Part shown: positions 1-6,478 of the stretch, piece by piece
How the letters are laid out: each line of letters opens with the position of its first letter
Numbering within the stretch: position 1 is the first letter of the stretch
The notes under the pieces: generated by a model
Databases searched by the model: none
Told to the model about the DNA's origin: nothing
The model's input: the letters and a program-made list of their open reading frames with translations, nothing else
Translations under genes and position numbers: made by a program
Assembly (NCBI GenBank): GCA_047974405.1
Contig: JBKECI010000054.1
Span: 1 to 6,478, forward strand
Length of the DNA: 6,478 bases
DNA from: UPXZ01 sp047974405
Lineage (GTDB): Bacteria; Bacteroidota; Bacteroidia; Bacteroidales; Paludibacteraceae
Direction of reading: 5' to 3'

Positions 1-8
1 AGCGGGTG

Positions 9-38
9 CAAATATAACGCTTTTTTTACTTATACAAA
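9..38 (-). promoter_or_regulatory. Bacteroidota-type promoter facing the left edge
   Basis: On the minus strand TTTG (38-35) is followed after 18 nt by TATATTTG (16-9), matching the Bacteroidota primary-sigma pattern TTTG / TAnnTTTG, with spacing one below the usual 19-21. Transcription would start around position 3 and run out of the window, so the gene it serves is not visible. It lies beyond the operon's terminator and therefore drives a separate, co-oriented unit. The motif match is seen; promoter activity is inferred. Confidence 0.6.
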
Positions 39-83
39 AAATATCGGGAAATTATTTGTGTATTATTGATAACTGTCAAAAAG

Positions 84-127
84 ATAAAACAAGAGGCTGT
101 CCCTCTTGAAACAGCCTCTTGTTTTAT
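84..127 (-). terminator. Rho-independent terminator of the susCD operon
   Basis: A perfect 17-bp inverted repeat (arms 84-100 and 111-127) encloses a 10-nt loop (101-110). It begins 18 nt past the stop codon of the last operon gene. The minus-strand transcript leaves the stem into a T-rich run (TTTTATCTTTTTG), as expected for an intrinsic terminator. The plus-strand side is also T-rich, so it could act in both directions. Oddly, the loop contains a second copy of CCTCTTG (102-108, also at 115-121), so the 90-96 arm has two possible partners. Confidence 0.85.
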
Positions 128-144
128 TGCTTATGTTGAGAAAA

Positions 145-1104
145 TTATAAATCTTCTACAAATGTATAGGTTTCAGTAATACTGGTTCGGTGATGCGGTG
201 GTGTAGTAACAGTTGAAGACTGATTCATCCAATATGAAACAGTAAACGATTTTGTTGCATCATCGTATTTATTGATTCCGGAGGGATCGAGTTCTGCGCT
301 ACGGGTATTACTGGCGGGTTGTCCATAATGGTTGGTTACAGCCACTACATTCCCATTGTCGTCAAATTCAAATATCGGACAGAATGAACCATAATAACTT
401 ATACTTGCCCCGCTTCCAATTAAATAATAATAATTAGCATCTTCCTCATCATATAAAACAAGTTTTTTACTATTCATAGTCTGAAGTTGAACTTTGTATT
501 CTGGATATACCGCCGATATATGTTTTAAAGAACCACTGGCAACATCCACTAATGTTCCACTGGTTACATGATATCTACCCTCATAGCGATTTTTGATTTT
601 TAGACTTAAAGCAACATAACCAAAATTACCACTAATGATATATCCAGATTTATCAATTGCAGAGATTGACACGGCAACATACTGAGGGTCATCCGCACAC
701 TTATCTGTGTTTATACTAACAGTTAATGGAACGGACCTTTTCCCTTTTGGAATAGTAACAGTAGCAGGTACAATTACTTCATCCAGAGGAAATATGGTTT
801 TGTCCGATAAAATATCAGACGATTTAGTGTTTGTTAAACTTACTACGATATCTTCAGCTGCAGGGTTCTCAGCAGCAAGACGTACCTCTCCGATGGTAAT
901 TTCCTCAAAACCGGTGGGTTTGAGTGCCAAGCTAATTTCATGAGAAGTGCTTGCCGGAATTTCTATAATCTTTTTTGTATTCAGATCAATCAGACCATAT
1001 TCATGATCTTCAATATTTTTATCATTCAGGCAAGATGTTAACCCCACTGAGAGAATCAAGGATAACATGAAAAATCCATATATTTTTCTTTTCATATTTT
1101 TCAT
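145..1104 (-). CDS. DUF1735 / BT_3044-like C-terminal domain surface lipoprotein
   Basis: A 319-residue lipoprotein, probably an accessory nutrient-binding subunit of the SusCD complex on the outer membrane. Residues 1-24 form a lipoprotein signal peptide with lipobox LTSC, making Cys25 the acylated residue. The following segment (LNDKNIEDHE) is acidic, as often seen in surface-exported Bacteroidota lipoproteins. Residues about 37-165 look like the BT_3987-like N-terminal domain (DUF1735), including the strand pattern VTIPKGKRSVPLTVSI at 116-131. Residues about 173-319 resemble the BT_3044-like C-terminal domain (formerly DUF4361), with RYEGRYHVTSGT at its start, KYDDATKSFTVSYW at 279-292 and TETYTF near the end. 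It is the last gene of the operon, 26 nt after the SusD stop. The first ATG is used here; Met4 is an alternative that would still leave a complete signal peptide. Family assignment is from recalled patterns. The ligand is unknown and no catalytic motif is seen. Confidence 0.82.
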   Translation of the reverse strand: MKNMKRKIYGFFMLSLILSVGLTSCLNDKNIEDHEYGLIDLNTKKIIEIPASTSHEISLALKPTGFEEITIGEVRLAAENPAAEDIVVSLTNTKSSDILSDKTIFPLDEVIVPATVTIPKGKRSVPLTVSINTDKCADDPQYVAVSISAIDKSGYIISGNFGYVALSLKIKNRYEGRYHVTSGTLVDVASGSLKHISAVYPEYKVQLQTMNSKKLVLYDEEDANYYYLIGSGASISYYGSFCPIFEFDDNGNVVAVTNHYGQPASNTRSAELDPSGINKYDDATKSFTVSYWMNQSSTVTTPPHHRTSITETYTFVEDL

Positions 1105-1130
1105 CTTTTTAATAGTTATGTTATATTTAA

Positions 1131-2672
1131 TTATTTATCCCAGAATACCTTTTTGGTTTGTGGGTCTATTGTTCCTTCGGCAGTAGCGTTAGCAGCGTTA
1201 TATTGATACTCTTCCAGAGGATAAATTAACCTGTTGGGTATAAGATTTGAACCTCTGTTTGGATATACAGATATTATTGTATAGGTTTTAGTTCCGATAG
1301 CAAAATTCTTAGGAAAACCTGTTCTACGATAATCTGTCCAAGTTTCTAAACCGTTTATACCAAACATTGCAATATACTTCTGAGTCATTATCAACTCCAA
1401 CTTATCTAAGGTTGTAGTTGCCCATACGGGATCGGTTACATCTGTTGAAGTCAGGTAGCTTGTAGCTTGGGCGCTGGTAAGTCCAAGCCATAGGAAAGAT
1501 TCTTCCACAGCAGTTTCGTACATATCTTTGGCAACGCCATCCAATATCCCACGTTGTATCGCTTCGGCTTGAAGGAATAAACTTTCAAATGAAGTAAACA
1601 ACCATTGAGGCATATTTACACTCTTAGCAATACCCAGACCTGCCACATTCGAAGAATTGGATGCCGCATATTTGTCTGCTTCCGGAGTCCCGGATGGATA
1701 ATCAAATCCATAATCAAATCCATAATAGGTATTTCCACCTTTTGGAGTTTTTGCTTCTGAATAAAAATATTCGTATCGGGGGTCAGTTAATTTATTTTTT
1801 AGCATAGCTAAAAAATAGTTGTTCGCTCTATTGTAATTATCAAGACCACCGGCATCGTTGATGTTGAATGTATTCCAATATGGATTTTGTTTTTTCACAT
1901 CTGCCGCATAACCGGGGGCAACTTCTGCTGTTTCGTCAGCATCAAGAAATCCACCACCGTTTGCAACAATTTTATCAACTTCTGCTTTTAAAGTAGTAGC
2001 ATCCAAAAGCTCTGTTTGGTGTAAAATTAAGCGCAAACGTTGAGTATTTCCCAATTTACGCCACATATCCAAATCTCCACCAAAAGCTATATCGGCTTTT
2101 GCTATATCCAAATTGTCTGCAATGTCAGCAGCTTTTAAGAGTGCATCAGCAGCCTCTAAGTCGGTAATAAGTGCAGCATAAATATCGCTGCCTTTATCGT
2201 AGGGGGTCAACATATATTCAGCCAGATTAAACGATTTTGAATAGGGTACATTATCGTACTGATCCACCAACTGCATAAAACCAATAGACTTCATAATCTT
2301 TGCAATTCCTTGATACGCCGTTTCTTCACGTGTTATCGCATTTTTTTCTATCACATCGAAGTCTTTCAAAATATCGTACATTTCCAACCAAGAATCTCGA
2401 CTTGTTGATGAGGTTATCTGATAAGTTTCTTCCTCTGTATTAGGACCGTAAGTGCCTGAACATCTTGCCCAATACCCCATCCAGCGATTATACATATCAT
2501 ACTTTGTTGCAGAGAATTCTGCCATTCTATGTAAAGCGCGGGGGAGTACCAAACTTGGTGTCATATTGTCTTCTGTTGCACTATTTGGGCTTTTGTTGAT
2601 ATCGAAAAATCCATCGCTACAACCAGTAAGCACAAACGTACAGGTAAGCATTATTGATAATAGTTTTTTCAT
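1131..2672 (-). CDS. SusD/RagB-family nutrient-binding outer-membrane lipoprotein
   Basis: A 513-residue SusD-like lipoprotein, of the kind that caps the SusC barrel and captures the substrate at the cell surface. The signal peptide ends in lipobox LTGC, with Cys18 as the lipidated residue followed by SDGFFDIN. The family pattern is clear along the whole length: FFDINKSPNSATEDNMTPS (22-40), the segment AFGGDLDMWRKLGNTQRLRL (196-215), WLFTSFESLFLQAEAIQRG (357-375), QKYIAMFGINGLETWTDYRR (431-450) and IPNRLIYPLEEYQYNAAN (478-495). These fit the SusD-like_2 type better than classical SusD. Length is normal for the family and no frameshift is seen. It begins 37 nt after the SusC stop, with an A-rich stretch (AAAAAAATAAG) before the ATG rather than a strong Shine-Dalgarno site. 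A duplicated YGFD tetrapeptide (317-324) is encoded by a 12-bp DNA tandem repeat. The bound nutrient cannot be told from the sequence. Confidence 0.93.
   Translation of the reverse strand: MKKLLSIMLTCTFVLTGCSDGFFDINKSPNSATEDNMTPSLVLPRALHRMAEFSATKYDMYNRWMGYWARCSGTYGPNTEEETYQITSSTSRDSWLEMYDILKDFDVIEKNAITREETAYQGIAKIMKSIGFMQLVDQYDNVPYSKSFNLAEYMLTPYDKGSDIYAALITDLEAADALLKAADIADNLDIAKADIAFGGDLDMWRKLGNTQRLRLILHQTELLDATTLKAEVDKIVANGGGFLDADETAEVAPGYAADVKKQNPYWNTFNINDAGGLDNYNRANNYFLAMLKNKLTDPRYEYFYSEAKTPKGGNTYYGFDYGFDYPSGTPEADKYAASNSSNVAGLGIAKSVNMPQWLFTSFESLFLQAEAIQRGILDGVAKDMYETAVEESFLWLGLTSAQATSYLTSTDVTDPVWATTTLDKLELIMTQKYIAMFGINGLETWTDYRRTGFPKNFAIGTKTYTIISVYPNRGSNLIPNRLIYPLEEYQYNAANATAEGTIDPQTKKVFWDK
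1698..1726. repeat. 12-bp in-frame tandem repeat inside the SusD-like gene
   Basis: The unit ATAATCAAATCC (plus strand) occurs twice (1698-1709, 1710-1721) plus five further matching bases. Twelve bases keep the reading frame and give YGFD-YGFD-Y at residues 317-325 of the SusD-like protein. The exact nucleotide identity of the copies suggests a recent slippage duplication. Confidence 0.85.
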
Positions 2673-2709
2673 ATACTTATTTTTTTGATAAAATTTATAC
2701 TCTTAATTA

Positions 2710-5700
2710 TTAAAATTTAATCTGTATAGTCCCACCTAATGTACGGGTTGGTGGGTTGACAGTAGCGTTAGATATACCAGAGATGTTATTTGTCAAAAAA
2801 TCGTTATTGCCTCTATAATCAGGGTCTGAATAGGCATTTGTTTTAGGTAACCACAATGCTAAATTACGTCCAACAAAACCAACGCTTACACCCTGAATAA
2901 GGTTTTGTTTCGAAAGCAACGATTTTGGTAAATCATAAGTGATAGACAACTCTCTAAATCTCCAGGAAGCTGCACTGGTAATAAAGTTTGATGCCACGGC
3001 ACGATAGTTGTCGCTGGTAAAGAACTCCTGAGCATCGTAAACGGTAATATTAGTGTTTTCGATATACTTACCAGGGTTATTAGGATCTTCATACACAGAA
3101 TTAGGGATTACAAAACGCTCACGATGATTTGTTGCAGTCATTTCTGAAACACCAGTCCAAGCCATTTCGTTACCAATCAAATTAAATGCATAATAACCAC
3201 CTTTGTATTCAAATAGTGCAGAAAAATTCAATCCTTTCCACGAAACCGTCGGATTTAAACCTACAATATGCTTTGGCATTGTATTACCAAATTTTTTGTT
3301 TACTTCATCAACAATAGGAAACCCTGTTTCGATATCAACAATAACTCTTCCTTTTCCGTCGCGCTTATAGTCGGTTGCATTAAATACATAAGCAGGGCTA
3401 CCAACAACAGCCTGATTACCAGCCATAATATAGCCTCCAATAGACAATTCCTTTAGATTGTTATAGATTGTAAGAACTTCACTGTTGTTGTATGAATAGT
3501 TGAATGTAAAGTTTATATTTACATCTCCCAAATTTACGAGAGGGGTAAGTTTCAACTGAGTCTCAACACCATAATTCTTAAACGAAGCCGCATTTACATA
3601 GGCAAATGTATATCCTGTAGAACGAGGAACCCGAACGCTTACAATCTGGTTTGTATTATCCTGAGTATAAAATGTTGCATCAAGACTAATTCGGTTTTTA
3701 AGAAATCCAGCTTCAAATCCAAATTCCTTACTGTCAATAAACTCAGGTTCTAAGTATTTGTCATAAGATGTTCTGTCAGCAGAGTATCCGGGCAGACCAT
3801 TAAAAGGGAATCCGGATGGGTCTCCGGCATCATCCAACTGTGAGAAAGTCGCGTTCAACAAATATGGATTAATGTCTGCGTTACCTGTTTTATTCCAAGA
3901 GGCGCGTAATTTCATAAAATTGAAATTATCTGATTTTATTGCAGGGAGTGCATCTGTTAATACAAACGACCCGCTTACACCGGGATAAAAGAAACTGTTT
4001 TTGGAAGGATCCAAAACAGATGTTTTGTCATTACGTCCGGAAAGCTCTAAAGTCAAGAAATTTTTATAACTAACAGTTGCGTTACCATATATTGAAAATA
4101 ATCTTGATTTCTTTTCGATAGAATATCCTCCCAATTCACCGGGGCGGGCAGATACGTTAAATAAATTTTCAATAACGAGGTTGCTCGCATCCACACCGGT
4201 ATCTTTTGAATATACTTCACGCACATAGGTACCACCGATTACATTTACTTTGAAATCACCAAAAGTTTTATGGGCGCTTGCATAAAAATCTGATGACAAC
4301 CGATTTCCGACTAAAGAACCAACTGAAACTGCTTGTGGAACATTGTCTATTCCCCGTTTTGCTCCGTATGAATTTGCCGTTAAGCGCTTTTGATTATTTT
4401 GAGTTATTAAACTCTGGTAAGTTAAAGCCGCCCTATAGTTAAGGTCTAACCAAGCTGTTGGACTGAGCTTAAGATCTAAGCTGGTAATAAGATTCTGGTC
4501 TTTTCCTTCTCGTCTCCAGGTATCCAACGCTATGTACGGATTTATACCGTAGCGATTATAATAATTGTTATATTGAGCAAACTCATTATTGACAAAGTCC
4601 TTATAAGAGGTTAGTGGAACATGGGCTTGTGTACTGAAAATTAAATTCATCAAACCACCATTGAGACCAACGTTATTTCCGGCATAATAATCACCCATTG
4701 CGGTATTGTCAAACACGTTATAATTTGACTGAATGTAGTTTGTGTTAAATGTAGCGGTAAAATTTTTATATGTTTGGCTTGCATTCAAACGAACACTTGT
4801 TCTTCTATTTTTATCATCGGGAACAATGCCTTTCACATTAGCGTCTTGAATACTCAGATAAAAACCTTTTGTTGAGTAGGAGATATCATTTTGAATAGTC
4901 AGACCGGTATTGAAGAAGTTTTGTCTGTTGTTTTTAATAGGAGAGTAGGTAACTTTTTGCACATCTCCATTTTCAAGTTCTTCTCCTAAGAGAACAGAAC
5001 TACCGTCATAAGCGGGTCCCCACGACCAGTTTTCGTATGGTATGTAAGAGCCATATCCACCCGAGCCAAACTCAGTTTGAAATTTTGGAAAAAAAGATAT
5101 AGAACTGAATTGAGTGGTATTGCTTACCGTTATTTCCGGTTTCGCATCTTTGGTTCCGGTTTTTGTTGTTACAACAATTACCCCATTACGCGCATCAGGG
5201 CCATAAACTGCCGCTGCGGAAGTACCTTTCAATACATTAATACTTTCAATATCATTTGGATTGAGCGAATTCAATAATTCTAAAGCTACAGGTACGCCAT
5301 CCAACAAAAGCATTGGATTGTTATTCCCTGTTAAGGAACGGATACCACGTAGGTTGATTTTCACGTCTTCAAATACTCCACTGTTTAGTGACGATATGTT
5401 CAGCCCTGCTACTTTCCCCTGCAAGCCGGTTGCAACGCTTAAAGACTTTGCCTGAGTGAGTTCCTCACTTTTTATGGTTACCGTGGAATATCCCAAATCT
5501 CTTTTTTGTCTTTCAATTCCAAGTGCAGTTACCACCACCTCATCAATCATCTTCTCATCCGATTTCAGGCTTACCCTGACATTTGTGCCTGCTACAATTT
5601 CTTGTGATTGCATACCTATGTAAGATACGACAAGGGTTTGTGCTGAGGCGGGTACGGAAAACGAAAATCGTCCGTTTGCATCTGTAGCTACCCCTTGCGA

Positions 5701-5847
5701 AGTGCCCTTAATTACTACGCTTGCACCAACAATCGGTTGATTGTCTTCTGCCGAGGCTACCATTCCCGACACCGTTTTGGTTTGAGCGCTAACCAAACTG
5801 ATACTTGCTACCAACAAGCAAGTTAATAAGTACTTTAGTTTTCTCAT
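2710..5847 (-). CDS. SusC/RagA-family TonB-linked outer-membrane transporter
   Basis: A 1045-residue TonB-dependent transporter that imports an oligomeric nutrient across the outer membrane together with the SusD-like lipoprotein encoded next. Residues 1-21 are a signal peptide with likely cleavage VSA|Q. Residues about 24-96 form a carboxypeptidase-D-regulatory-like beta-sandwich (TVSGMV, PIVGASVVIKGTSQGVATD, GRFSFSVP, LVVSYIGM). The TonB box is around DEVVVTALG (102-110). The plug, about 110-231, shows the SusC signatures GLQGKVAGLNI, MLLLDGVP (179-186) and VLKGTSAAAVYGPDARNGVI (205-224). The beta-barrel fills 235-1045 and ends in GGTIQIKF with a terminal Phe, the usual signal for outer-membrane barrel insertion. 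There is no N-terminal STN domain, so direct signalling to an anti-sigma factor is unlikely. Length is normal and the frame is intact. It is the first gene of the operon, and its start codon lies in a 25-bp tandem duplication. The substrate is unknown. Confidence 0.95.
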   Translation of the reverse strand: MRKLKYLLTCLLVASISLVSAQTKTVSGMVASAEDNQPIVGASVVIKGTSQGVATDANGRFSFSVPASAQTLVVSYIGMQSQEIVAGTNVRVSLKSDEKMIDEVVVTALGIERQKRDLGYSTVTIKSEELTQAKSLSVATGLQGKVAGLNISSLNSGVFEDVKINLRGIRSLTGNNNPMLLLDGVPVALELLNSLNPNDIESINVLKGTSAAAVYGPDARNGVIVVTTKTGTKDAKPEITVSNTTQFSSISFFPKFQTEFGSGGYGSYIPYENWSWGPAYDGSSVLLGEELENGDVQKVTYSPIKNNRQNFFNTGLTIQNDISYSTKGFYLSIQDANVKGIVPDDKNRRTSVRLNASQTYKNFTATFNTNYIQSNYNVFDNTAMGDYYAGNNVGLNGGLMNLIFSTQAHVPLTSYKDFVNNEFAQYNNYYNRYGINPYIALDTWRREGKDQNLITSLDLKLSPTAWLDLNYRAALTYQSLITQNNQKRLTANSYGAKRGIDNVPQAVSVGSLVGNRLSSDFYASAHKTFGDFKVNVIGGTYVREVYSKDTGVDASNLVIENLFNVSARPGELGGYSIEKKSRLFSIYGNATVSYKNFLTLELSGRNDKTSVLDPSKNSFFYPGVSGSFVLTDALPAIKSDNFNFMKLRASWNKTGNADINPYLLNATFSQLDDAGDPSGFPFNGLPGYSADRTSYDKYLEPEFIDSKEFGFEAGFLKNRISLDATFYTQDNTNQIVSVRVPRSTGYTFAYVNAASFKNYGVETQLKLTPLVNLGDVNINFTFNYSYNNSEVLTIYNNLKELSIGGYIMAGNQAVVGSPAYVFNATDYKRDGKGRVIVDIETGFPIVDEVNKKFGNTMPKHIVGLNPTVSWKGLNFSALFEYKGGYYAFNLIGNEMAWTGVSEMTATNHRERFVIPNSVYEDPNNPGKYIENTNITVYDAQEFFTSDNYRAVASNFITSAASWRFRELSITYDLPKSLLSKQNLIQGVSVGFVGRNLALWLPKTNAYSDPDYRGNNDFLTNNISGISNATVNPPTRTLGGTIQIKF

Positions 5848-5886
5848 AAATTTAACATTTTAGTTTTCTCATAAATTTAACATTTT
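5834..5886. repeat. 25-bp tandem duplication across the SusC start codon
   Basis: Two identical 25-bp units lie side by side (5834-5858 and 5859-5883), followed by three more matching bases. On the minus strand each unit contains AAATTTATGAGAAAACTAAA, that is, the leader, the ATG and the first SusC codons. The copy nearest the gene supplies the real start (5847). The other supplies a decoy ATG at 5872, out of frame with SusC because 25 is not a multiple of three. Confidence 0.95.
5852..5872 (-). other. Six-codon leader ORF (MRKLKC) created by the duplication
   Basis: The upstream ATG copy (5872) reads Met-Arg-Lys-Leu-Lys-Cys and stops at TAA (5854-5852), only 4 nt before the SusC ATG. It has the same A/T-rich upstream context as SusC itself, so ribosomes could initiate there and re-initiate at SusC. 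The ORF is read directly; its translation is inference. Each unit also contains ATG-TTA-AAT-TTA-TGA, whose stop overlaps the next ATG. Confidence 0.4.
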
Positions 5887-5940
5887 GATTGTGCCAACTT
5901 CTCTATTTCTCCTGCCGATTACAACAGAAGAAAGCAAATA

Positions 5941-5972
5941 CAAAAATAAATTATTGGTTTTGAAAAAACAAG
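5941..5972 (-). promoter_or_regulatory. Probable promoter of the susC-susD-DUF1735 operon
   Basis: On the minus strand TATTTTTG (5948-5941) is a perfect match to the Bacteroidota -7 element TAnnTTTG. CTTG (5972-5969), three of four bases of the -33 TTTG, lies 20 nt upstream. Transcription would begin near 5934, giving a leader of about 87 nt that includes the tandem duplication. The region upstream on the same strand is A/T-rich. The motif is seen; use as the promoter is inferred from position. Confidence 0.55.
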
Positions 5973-6220
5973 GGGGTTGCTTACACTTTGAATAAAAAAA
6001 GGGGAAATAAATTTCAAAATGTTAAAAAAAGAGATAAATAGATGAAATAAAGTTTTACATATTGTTTTTATAATTATTTGGCAAACAGACAATTGTGTTT
6101 TTTGGGAGTTTTTATTTATTCTTGGAAACCGAAAATTATTCAATGTGTTAAATTTTTAATTTCGTTGTGATTATTTGCTTTTTCAGGTCGTAATTCTTAA
6201 AATTTCAACCATTCACAATC

Positions 6221-6246
6221 GTTTTAATTTGATAAAACAGATTAAA
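6221..6246. promoter_or_regulatory. Two interlocking inverted repeats
   Basis: GTTTTA (6221-6226) and TAAAAC (6233-6238) form one 6-bp dyad; TTTAAT (6223-6228) and ATTAAA (6241-6246) form a second, overlapping one. Both could be operator half-sites, but such short AT-rich dyads also arise easily by chance in this DNA. They lie just beside the first 14-bp direct repeat. Confidence 0.2.
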
Positions 6247-6291
6247 TTTACGACAAAAATATAGATACTTCGTCCGTTTTACGACAAAAAT
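6247..6291. repeat. Pair of 14-bp direct repeats, 31 bp apart
   Basis: TTTACGACAAAAAT occurs at 6247-6260 and again, identically, at 6278-6291. The 31-bp period is close to three helical turns, which would place both copies on the same DNA face, as expected for a dimeric or tandem regulator site. On the minus strand the left copy is part of TATTTTTG (6261-6254), another match to the -7 element, with TTTG (6288-6285) 23 nt upstream, longer than the usual spacing. A 7-bp core in opposite orientation (GTCGTAA) occurs at 6187-6193. Function unknown. Confidence 0.5.
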
Positions 6292-6304
6292 GTCTGCAAA
6301 TTGA

Positions 6305-6345
6305 GTTTCTACTCCGCATTTTTCGGAGGCAAGTTTTCGAGAAAC
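6305..6345. other. Nested hairpin in the intergenic region
   Basis: Outer arms GTTTCT (6305-6310) and AGAAAC (6340-6345) enclose an inner stem CTCCG (6312-6316) / CGGAG (6324-6328) with a 7-nt loop. The right outer arm could instead pair with GTTTT at 6333-6337 just before it, giving two alternative folds. No T-run follows on either side, so it does not look like a terminator. Whether this stretch is transcribed is not known. Confidence 0.3.
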
Positions 6346-6444
6346 ATATAATAAATTTCTAATAGTAGCTGTTCAAAATTTTATAAATATTGTAACAATT
6401 TGCATTCTTTGGGTAGCTCACACATTTTTTTCTGAAATTTTTTA

Positions 6445-6452
6445 TACATTTG
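6445..6452 (+). promoter_or_regulatory. -7 promoter element facing the right edge
   Basis: TACATTTG on the plus strand matches TAnnTTTG exactly. No good TTTG lies 19-21 nt upstream (the nearest, 6408-6411, is too far away), so the promoter is incomplete or weak. If real, transcription starts near 6458 and serves a gene beyond the window, divergent from the susCD operon. Confidence 0.4.
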
Positions 6453-6478
6453 TACCACATTTTTTATTGGTAAATTTA

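Larger units (their letters stand above)
5887..6478. other. Long AT-rich intergenic region without a convincing gene
   Basis: Nearly 600 bases separate the SusC leader from the right edge. No reading frame here has a plausible start, composition or family pattern; the longest, a 74-codon minus-strand frame, overlaps the predicted promoter and translates into A/T-driven low-complexity sequence. The region holds the operon promoter, a pair of 14-bp direct repeats, small dyads, a nested hairpin and an outward-facing plus-strand -7 element, so it looks like a regulatory region between two divergent transcription units. Confidence 0.65.

Noticed and set aside
707..943. 78-codon plus-strand frame opposite the DUF1735 gene
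   Set aside because: It lies wholly within a well-supported gene on the other strand and shows no domain, promoter or ribosome-binding site of its own.
1093..1095. Second ATG (Met4) as the true start of the DUF1735 lipoprotein
   Set aside because: Possible, but the first ATG is preceded directly by an A-rich stretch, keeps a normal operon gap and gives a normal signal peptide, so it was preferred; the choice is not certain.
2452..2688. 78-codon plus-strand frame opposite the start of the SusD-like gene
   Set aside because: Its apparent hydrophobic stretch is the antisense of the SusD signal peptide region; no independent evidence for a gene.
2886..5455. Several 60-68 codon frames inside the SusC gene on both strands
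   Set aside because: All sit within the intact, family-typical SusC frame and look like chance open frames.
5834..5886. CRISPR-like or satellite array
   Set aside because: Only two adjacent copies without spacers, overlapping a coding start; this is a simple tandem duplication.
5887..5940. AGGAG-like sequence in the SusC leader as a ribosome-binding site for an extra gene
   Set aside because: It lies more than 20 nt from the nearest ATG (5883), too far for a Shine-Dalgarno role, and that ATG opens only a four-codon frame.
5919..6143. 74-codon minus-strand reading frame upstream of SusC
   Set aside because: Its product is an A/T-driven run of Phe, Ile, Lys and Asn with no family pattern; it overlaps the predicted operon promoter and has no clear ribosome-binding site.

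Overview
The window carries one complete operon on the minus strand, typical of the phylum Bacteroidota. It contains a SusC-type TonB-dependent outer-membrane transporter (5847 to 2710), a SusD-type surface lipoprotein (2672 to 1131) and a two-domain DUF1735/BT_3044-like lipoprotein (1104 to 145). The SusC/SusD pair, AT-rich intergenic DNA, A-rich ribosome-binding regions instead of strong Shine-Dalgarno sites, and TTTG / TAnnTTTG promoter elements all point to Bacteroidota. The protein style suggests Bacteroidales, but the genus cannot be told from this window.

Layout from the 5' end of the operon (right to left): positions 5887 to 6478 are a long AT-rich intergenic stretch with no convincing gene. 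It holds a probable susC-operon promoter (5941-5972), a 14-bp direct repeat with 31-bp spacing (6247-6291), small dyads, a nested hairpin (6305-6345), and at the far right a plus-strand -7 element aimed at a gene outside the window. The SusC start lies inside a 25-bp tandem duplication that also copies the start codon and the next few codons, which creates a six-codon leader ORF. SusC, SusD and the third lipoprotein follow with gaps of 37 and 26 nt. A perfect 17-bp hairpin (84-127) ends the operon. Left of it, a well-formed minus-strand promoter (9-38) starts another transcription unit outside the window.

How the genes work together: in known SusCD systems the SusD lipoprotein forms a lid on the SusC barrel, captures an oligomeric nutrient (glycan or peptide) at the cell surface and passes it to SusC, which imports it into the periplasm using TonB energy. 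The third lipoprotein is probably an accessory surface-binding subunit of that complex. No hydrolase, sigma/anti-sigma pair, hybrid two-component sensor or AraC regulator is in view, and SusC lacks an N-terminal STN signalling domain, so substrate and regulator cannot be assigned.

The main genes are of known families. The less ordinary signals are the start-codon-spanning tandem duplication, a 12-bp in-frame duplication inside the SusD gene, the paired 14-bp repeats upstream, and the terminator with a duplicated arm. I did not find evidence for a wholly new type of system.
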